NCBI GenBank assembly: GCA_012514615.1
Contig: JAAYZY010000509.1
Span: forward strand, 1 to 10,422
Source: Chloroflexota bacterium
GTDB lineage: Bacteria > Chloroflexota > Anaerolineae > DTPP01
DNA length: 10,422 bases
Direction of reading: 5' to 3'
Shown here: positions 6,333 to 10,422 of the stretch, piece after piece
How the letters are laid out: every line of letters starts with the position of its first letter
Numbering within the stretch: position 1 is the first letter of the stretch
Program-made: the position numbers and the translations under genes
Notes under the pieces: generated by a model
Seen by the model: the letters and a program-made list of their open reading frames with translations, nothing else
Told to the model about the DNA's origin: nothing
The model's database searches: none

Positions 6333-7321
6333 CCACCCTCCGGGTGCGCGGCCAACGTCTCTGGCGGCAGGCCAAGATGCTGCCCCGCTACGCCAGCTAC
6401 TCGCTGGGCCAGACTCGCCCCTGGACCACACCTAACCGCATGTACCTGGAATCCACCAACGTCTGCAACCTGGGCTGCATCATGTGCCCCACGGGGCGCG
6501 GCGAGCAGACCCGCCCCAAAGGCTACATGGACTTCGATCTCTTCCAGCACATCGTGGACGAGGTAGCGCCCTTCGTGGAGACCACCACCCTGCACATCTG
6601 GGGTGAGCCGCTGCTGCACCCGCGCCTGACCGACATGATCCGCGTCTGCGCCGCGAAGGGGATCAGAGCCGAGATCTCCACCAACGCCACGCTTCTGACG
6701 GAGGAGAAGACCGACGCGCTGCTGGGCAGCGGCCTGGGGGCCATCTACCTCTGCCTGGACGGCGCCACCCGCGACACCTACGAGAAGATCCGCCGTCGGG
6801 CCGACTTCGACGAGACCACCGCCAACATCCGCCATTTCTTGGCCGAGCGCCAGCGCCGCGGCCTGCGCGCTCCCTACGCCAGCCTGCAGATCATTGAGAT
6901 GAAGCCCACCGCAGCAGAGATCCGCCAGTTCCAGGACCTCTGGCGCGGCTCGGGGGTGGACCGGGTCGCCGTCAAGCCGTTCGACTCGTGGGCCGGGCAG
7001 GTAGGCGACATCAACGAGCTGGACCCCGACCACGACAAGCCGCGCCTGCAACGCTGGCCCTGCCCCAACCTGTGGTACCACGTGCACATCTACTGGGATG
7101 GCAGCCTGGTGCGCTGCGACCGCGACTTCAACCTGGATGGCCCCCTGGGCAACGTTGGGGACGGGGTAATGAAAGCCTGGCGCGGCCCCCAGATGGCTGA
7201 GCTGCGCCGCCGCCACGTGCAGGGTGACTTCGCCGGCGTGCGCCCCTGCGAGACCTGCAGCGAGTGGGCCTGGTGGAAGCCCGGTCCGTTCTTCGCCCAG
7301 GGCAACCGCCCTGCCGAATAG
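6323..7321 (+). CDS. Radical SAM enzyme with SPASM-type C-terminus (second)
   Basis: A 332-residue radical SAM protein. C48-NLG-C52-IM-C55 is the CX3CX2C cluster site, followed by WGEPLLHP (93-100, GEP motif) and STNATLLT (119-126). The LCLDGATRDTYEKIRR block (143-158) is typical of SPASM enzymes. The C-terminus carries C247 (WPCPNLW), YWDGSLVRCD with C265, LGNVGD, KAWRG and a closing C309-ET-C312, a compact auxiliary-cluster domain of the SPASM/twitch type. SPASM members of this style act on peptides or small metabolites. No precursor peptide is encoded nearby. The start overlaps the preceding gene by 10 bases behind a strong GGAGG, so the two enzymes are probably made together. The N-terminus (RVRGQRLWRQAKMLPRYAS) is basic and could bind a membrane or partner. 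The substrate is unknown. Confidence 0.9.
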   Translation: MELATLRVRGQRLWRQAKMLPRYASYSLGQTRPWTTPNRMYLESTNVCNLGCIMCPTGRGEQTRPKGYMDFDLFQHIVDEVAPFVETTTLHIWGEPLLHPRLTDMIRVCAAKGIRAEISTNATLLTEEKTDALLGSGLGAIYLCLDGATRDTYEKIRRRADFDETTANIRHFLAERQRRGLRAPYASLQIIEMKPTAAEIRQFQDLWRGSGVDRVAVKPFDSWAGQVGDINELDPDHDKPRLQRWPCPNLWYHVHIYWDGSLVRCDRDFNLDGPLGNVGDGVMKAWRGPQMAELRRRHVQGDFAGVRPCETCSEWAWWKPGPFFAQGNRPAE

Positions 7322-7345
7322 CCTGGCCCGGAGTGAACCCAGCCC

Positions 7346-8773
7346 ATGAGAGTGACCCTGATCTACCCCGACATTGAAGGCGTGGCCCACTACGGCGCCC
7401 GCAAGTACTACCACGGCCTGGGTTACATCTCGGGGGTGCTGAAGGCTGCCGGCCACCAGACGTCCCTGATCTACCTGCAGCAGGAGCCCACTCGGGAGGC
7501 ATTCCTAGCCCAGCTCCAAGCCCAGCAGCCAGACCTGGTGGGCTTCTCCTCCACCACCCACCAGCACCCCTATGTGGAGCGCTGCGCCGCCTGGATCAAG
7601 GAAGCCCTGCCGCAGGTGCGGACCGTCGCCGGCGGCACCCACCCCACGCTGGTGGCGGAAGAGGTGGTGAAGCACCCTGCTTTGGATTTCGTCTGCGTGG
7701 GCGAAGGAGAGTACAGCCTGCGGGAGCTGGCCGAGCGTCTGGAAACCGGTCAGTCGGCCGACGGTGTGGCCGGCATCTGGTTCCGACGGGAAGGCGAGGT
7801 GGTGCGTAACGCCTTGCGCCCCCTGATCCAAGACCTGGGTGAGCTACCCTTCCCCGACCGTGAGATCTTCGACTTCGACCAGATCCTGCAGCGCAACAAC
7901 GGTTGGGTAGACATGATGGCCGGCCGCGGCTGCCCCTATGGCTGCTCCTACTGCTGCAACCCCGGCCTGCAGGCCCGCTACAAGGGGTTAGGTCGCTACG
8001 TGCGCTACCGACCGGTGGCGAACCTGCTGGGGGAGATCCGTGCCCTGCAGGCCCGCTACCCGCTGCGGGTAATCAACTTCCAAGACGACGTCTTCACCCT
8101 GAACCGCGACTGGCTGTTGGAGTTCTGCAGCGGCTACGCGGCCGAGTTCCGCCTGCCGTTCTGGATCAACACCCGGGTGGAGACGATCAACCGCGACGAC
8201 GTGGTGGAGGCCCTGGCCCGCGCCGGCTGTGCAGGTGTGCGCATCGGTCTGGAATCTGGCAACGAGGAGCTGCGCCGCGACATCCTCAAGCGGCGCATGA
8301 CCAACGACGAGATCCGCCAGGCTTTCGCTCTGGTGCGGCGGCACGGCCTGCAGGCCTACACCTGCAACATGCTGGGCATCCCAGGCGAGACGCCCGACAT
8401 GATCCAAGAGACCATCGACCTGAACCGAGAGCTGGCCCCAGAGCAGTTCCAGTTCTCGGTCTTCCACCCCTACCCCATGACCGAACTCTACGAGACCAGC
8501 GTGCGGCAAGGCTACTACAACGCGCACCAGGTGTTGCCCACCTACTACAGCCGGGAGAGCGTGCTGCACTTGCCGGGCATGAGCGCCGATGAAGTGGGCG
8601 AAGGCTACGATCGCTTTGTGGAGCTGCGCCGGGAGCTGGAGCTGAAACGCCGCAGCCCCTGGAAGTGGCGGGTCTACGACGCCTTGCGCCGGCTGCACCG
8701 CGGCGACGCCCTGCGCCTGCGCCGCCGCCTCAACACCCTGGCAACCTGGCGTCGACGGCTGCGCGGTCGCTAA
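7346..8773 (+). CDS. B12-binding-domain radical SAM enzyme (second of two)
   Basis: A 475-residue B12-binding-type radical SAM protein, same domain order as the gene at 4857. The N-terminal cobalamin-type domain shows MRVTLIYPDI, HGLGYISGVL, VAGGTHPT (94-101) and VGEGE (118-122). The radical SAM core has CPYGCSYC (C196, C200, C203), NFQDDVFTLN (244-253), GLESGN and MLGIPGET. The first enzyme has PH in its nucleotide-type loop where this one has TH, and both lack D-x-H-x-x-G. The final 45 residues are very arginine-rich (RRLHRGDALRLRRRLNT). It is the last gene of the operon, 24 bases after the previous stop, with GGAGTG at 7330-7335 as the ribosome site. Its TAA overlaps the stop codon of the convergent gene. 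The two B12 enzymes are clearly related but not recent duplicates: the matching motifs differ at many residues. Confidence 0.92.
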   Translation: MRVTLIYPDIEGVAHYGARKYYHGLGYISGVLKAAGHQTSLIYLQQEPTREAFLAQLQAQQPDLVGFSSTTHQHPYVERCAAWIKEALPQVRTVAGGTHPTLVAEEVVKHPALDFVCVGEGEYSLRELAERLETGQSADGVAGIWFRREGEVVRNALRPLIQDLGELPFPDREIFDFDQILQRNNGWVDMMAGRGCPYGCSYCCNPGLQARYKGLGRYVRYRPVANLLGEIRALQARYPLRVINFQDDVFTLNRDWLLEFCSGYAAEFRLPFWINTRVETINRDDVVEALARAGCAGVRIGLESGNEELRRDILKRRMTNDEIRQAFALVRRHGLQAYTCNMLGIPGETPDMIQETIDLNRELAPEQFQFSVFHPYPMTELYETSVRQGYYNAHQVLPTYYSRESVLHLPGMSADEVGEGYDRFVELRRELELKRRSPWKWRVYDALRRLHRGDALRLRRRLNTLATWRRRLRGR

Positions 8774-9204
8774 CGCCCCGCCCAGGCCCGAGTCAGGCTC
8801 CAAGTCAAGAGCGCTGCAACCACCGCGGCAGAGCCCAAGACGGCGAGGCCCACGGCCTGCCCTTCCAGGTACAGACCCAAGCCCCCGAAGAACAGGAAGC
8901 CCAACAGCCCATCCATGGCCAGGATGACGGGGGCCAGGGAGCGCCACTGCCGCTCTCGGAACAGCGACCCCAGGGTGGCCAACCACGACGACGCGGAGCC
9001 GCGCAGCCCCATGCCCTGGCCCACGGAGGCGCCGCCTGGGGCCGGCTGGGGGCCAGCCTGGCGGGCGGCAGACCACTCTCGGTCGTATTCACCGTCGGGC
9101 AGGTCCGCCGGGGGCAGATCCGCAGGGGTGCGCCGCATCCAGGCCACGCCCACCACCATCTCCAACAGGCTCATGGCCGCCAAGACAAGGCACGCGATCC
9201 ACAT
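8770..9204 (-). CDS. Unrecognised small membrane protein
   Basis: A 144-residue protein I do not recognise. A hydrophobic segment begins at the N-terminus (WIACLVLAAMSLLEMVVGV), followed by an acidic, proline- and glycine-rich stretch to about residue 75. Two hydrophobic segments then follow, roughly 92-115 (APVILAMDGLLGFLFFGGLG) and 117-138. Three membrane spans are likely. I chose the ATG at 9204 because GAAGGGA lies just before it; the longer frame reaching 9405 runs through the neighbouring DUF1294 gene in another frame. It is last in the minus-strand operon, 29 bases after the DUF1294 stop. It ends in TAG at 8770-8772, overlapping the convergent radical SAM stop. The DUF1294 neighbour suggests a membrane-associated role, no more. 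Confidence 0.7.
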   Translation of the reverse strand: MWIACLVLAAMSLLEMVVGVAWMRRTPADLPPADLPDGEYDREWSAARQAGPQPAPGGASVGQGMGLRGSASSWLATLGSLFRERQWRSLAPVILAMDGLLGFLFFGGLGLYLEGQAVGLAVLGSAAVVAALLTWSLTRAWAGR

Positions 9205-9233
9205 GGCCCATCCCTTCGTCTGACCCTGCACCC

Positions 9234-9608
9234 TCACATGGGCAGGAAGAGCAGCGCCGCCCCATGCAACAACGAAGCGGCGATGAGCACCACCCAGAAG
9301 CCCTGGTCCCGCACCTTGTGCCAGAAGCCGAGCATCCCCAGCCAACCGCCGGCCACGCCGCCCACCATGATCATGGTCAACAGCACCGCTTCGGGGATGC
9401 GCCACCCATGCAGCTCCGCCTTCAGCTTATCCCAGCCAAAGAGTGCCAGGGTGCTCAGCCCGCAAGCCGCCAACCAGACGCCGTAGGCCGGCCAGTCGGT
9501 GCGCCCTCTGATGAACGCGAAGGCGACAGCTGTCAGAACGACCGCCGCCACGCCGGGCCAGAACGAGGCCGACCGCCGCCGCCCTCGGGAGTTGCCTCGC
9601 TTCGCCAT
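9234..9608 (-). CDS. DUF1294 family membrane protein
   Basis: A 124-residue protein. FGWDKLKAELHGWRIPE (57-73), then GGVAGGWLGM and FWHKVRD, match the DUF1294 pattern (a DK..A..g.wRiPE block, a GG..G....m block, and an HK motif), which I recognise from memory. The N-terminus is basic (MAKRGNSRGRRR) followed by several hydrophobic spans; the cytoplasmic side is likely N-terminal. Some DUF1294 proteins are fused to a cold-shock domain; this one is not. Its function is not known. The ATG at 9608 has AGGAGG at 9617-9622, 8 bases upstream, the best ribosome site on the minus strand. It lies 38 bases downstream of the phosphatase stop, so the genes probably share a transcript. Confidence 0.88.
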   Translation of the reverse strand: MAKRGNSRGRRRSASFWPGVAAVVLTAVAFAFIRGRTDWPAYGVWLAACGLSTLALFGWDKLKAELHGWRIPEAVLLTMIMVGGVAGGWLGMLGFWHKVRDQGFWVVLIAASLLHGAALLFLPM

Positions 9609-9646
9609 TCAAGTCGCCTCCTAACCAGCCCAGACGAGCGGCTGAC

Positions 9647-10207
9647 TCAGACTCGGAGCGCTTCGCGGGCGAACCGAGCCACCTGGACCACCTGCACCGG
9701 CTTGGGGCGCACAAAGGGCCGCACTTGCCGCAGGCGCGCCCAGGCTTCATCGGCCGTCAGCCCCGTGCTGACCAGGTAGGCCGCGGCCATTGCAGCCGCC
9801 CGCCCCACCCCGGCGCCGCAGTGGATGTACACGCCGCCGCCCACTCCTCGCTCTTGCTGGATGAAGGTCACGCCCCGCCGCAGGTCCTCCAAGCTGGGGG
9901 CCATGTCGTCTACCGTGGGCAGGTAGAGGTAGCGCTGCGGGGCGATGCCCAGCGCCTGGTCGTCCCACTCGTCACGCATGTTCACCACCGCGGTGATGCC
10001 CCGAGCCGCCAGCCGCGCCCAGCCGCGCCGTCGGTACTGGCCGCCCACGTGCAGCCCAGGGGCTACCTCCGTCAGGGCTCGCAGCGGCGCGCCGGTCAGG
10101 GCGCGCACCCAGTGATCCGCCACCCACAGGGCCGTCACCTTTGGCCCCTGCTCGGAGAGACGCTCCCAGAGTATGTGCAGGCCTTTCTTGATCTTCACGC
10201 CGTCCAT
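9647..10207 (-). CDS. Dual-specificity protein phosphatase
   Basis: A 186-residue cysteine phosphatase of the DSP type. The signature is VYIHCGAGVGRAAAM: H129, C130 and R136 form the HC-X5-R loop. The residue after the arginine is alanine, where many DSPs have Ser or Thr. The PTVDD stretch (97-101) supplies the likely general-acid aspartate, and the fold start is seen at LHVGGQ and ITAVVNMRDEWDD. A basic amphipathic N-terminal extension of about 45 residues precedes the domain (KIKKGLHILWERLSEQG). It may hydrolyse phosphoproteins, phosphoinositides or sugar phosphates. The start is uncertain: ATG at 10207 has GGAGG only 2 bases upstream, GTG at 10198 has the same GGAGG 11 bases upstream, and ATG at 10234 overlaps the probable -10 box. 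It is the first gene of the minus-strand operon. Confidence 0.88.
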   Translation of the reverse strand: MDGVKIKKGLHILWERLSEQGPKVTALWVADHWVRALTGAPLRALTEVAPGLHVGGQYRRRGWARLAARGITAVVNMRDEWDDQALGIAPQRYLYLPTVDDMAPSLEDLRRGVTFIQQERGVGGGVYIHCGAGVGRAAAMAAAYLVSTGLTADEAWARLRQVRPFVRPKPVQVVQVARFAREALRV

Positions 10208-10232
10208 GTCCTCCAGCCACGGGAGATGGGCC

Positions 10233-10241
10233 ATTGTACCA
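10233..10241 (-). promoter_or_regulatory. Extended -10 promoter of the phosphatase operon
   Basis: On the minus strand the sequence reads TG-G-TACAAT, an extended -10 element with one mismatch in the hexamer. No good -35 is seen 16-18 bases upstream, which is common for extended -10 promoters. Transcription would start near 10226, leaving a leader of about 19 bases to the ATG at 10207. Confidence 0.5.
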
Positions 10242-10281
10242 CAGGTGGCCTCCGCAAGCACCGCCGGGTAGCACTGAAAGC

Positions 10282-10297
10282 GCCCGCTTCCGCGGGC
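10282..10297. repeat. GC-rich hairpin GCCCGC-TTCC-GCGGGC
   Basis: A perfect 6-bp stem with a 4-base loop, GGAA (a GNRA tetraloop) when read on the minus strand. It lies upstream of the phosphatase promoter. The minus strand continues with GCTTT, so it might be a weak terminator for a gene to the right of the window, but the T run is too short to call it one. Confidence 0.35.
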
Positions 10298-10399
10298 CTG
10301 ACGACGCGCCGTGGACACGGGAGGCGCGAGGCCTTCGCCGGCGACGCGACGGGCCAGGGGAAGCCGACGCTCCCCCCAGAAGCCCATTCCCCCTCCGTC

Positions 10400-10419
10400 A
10401 TTCCCGCGCAAGCGGGAAT
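10400..10419. repeat. Palindromic dispersed-repeat-like element at window edge
   Basis: ATTCCCGC-GCAA-GCGGGAAT: an 8-bp perfect stem with a GCAA loop (GNRA type on the plus strand), flanked by GTC on the left and CCA on the right. Motifs of the form GTCATTCCCGC-N4-GCGGGAATCCA are, from memory, frequent intergenic repeats in many bacterial genomes. The window ends three bases after the stem, so the element may be larger. Only one copy is visible here, so repetition is not shown by this window. Confidence 0.55.
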
Positions 10420-10422
10420 CCA

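Noticed and set aside
2875..8773. A RiPP system with a precursor peptide for the SPASM enzymes.
   Set aside because: I searched the gaps by eye for a small ORF rich in Cys, Gly or a leader-core pattern. Only the 12-codon ORF at 4822 exists, which is too short and lacks such a core.
1..10422. tRNA, rRNA, CRISPR array, insertion sequence or attachment site.
   Set aside because: No repeat-spacer pattern, no transposase or integrase motif, and no recognisable tRNA cloverleaf or rRNA stretch was seen by eye.

Overview
The window is GC-rich (by eye well above 60 %) bacterial chromosome. High GC, a housekeeping-type -35/-10 promoter, tandem B12-dependent and SPASM-type radical SAM genes, and the style of the phosphatase and DUF1294 proteins remind me of Chloroflexota (Anaerolineae-like). 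This is an inference from gene character; there is no rRNA or marker gene here to confirm it.

Layout. (1) 1-1334, plus strand: the C-terminal two thirds of a YyaL/DUF255 (SSP411-like) protein, cut by the window edge. (2) 1335-2165: an 830-base stretch with no intact gene. It holds the decayed C-terminal remnant of a minus-strand TIGR02452 (bacterial-type poly(ADP-ribose) glycohydrolase-like) gene and one copy of a short C5-N2-G5 palindrome. (3) 2166-8773, plus strand: a compact six-gene run behind a perfect sigma-70 consensus promoter. In order it encodes a SufR-like winged-helix regulator with Fe-S type cysteines, a SPASM-like radical SAM enzyme, a calcineurin-like metallophosphoesterase, a B12-binding radical SAM enzyme, a second SPASM-type radical SAM enzyme, and a second B12-binding radical SAM enzyme. 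The genes are separated by 4, 2, 66, -10 and 24 bases. The 66-base gap holds a second copy of the palindrome, a possible 12-codon leader ORF and a -10-like hexamer, so it may be an internal control point. (4) 8770-10207, minus strand: a convergent three-gene operon for a dual-specificity phosphatase, a DUF1294 membrane protein and an unrecognised small membrane protein. Its last stop codon overlaps the stop of the radical SAM operon. (5) 10208-10422: upstream region of the phosphatase, with two GC-rich hairpins; the one at the right edge resembles a dispersed repeat.

How it fits together. The central operon is the notable part. Four different radical SAM enzymes (two with B12-type N-termini, two with extra C-terminal cysteine clusters) sit with one phosphoesterase under a regulator that itself looks able to bind an Fe-S cluster. 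This suggests a dedicated multi-step pathway whose expression follows Fe-S or redox status. I see no precursor peptide, glycosyltransferase, carrier protein or transporter in the window, so the substrate is unknown. Basic, aromatic-rich ends on all four radical SAM proteins would fit work at the membrane surface, but that is a guess.
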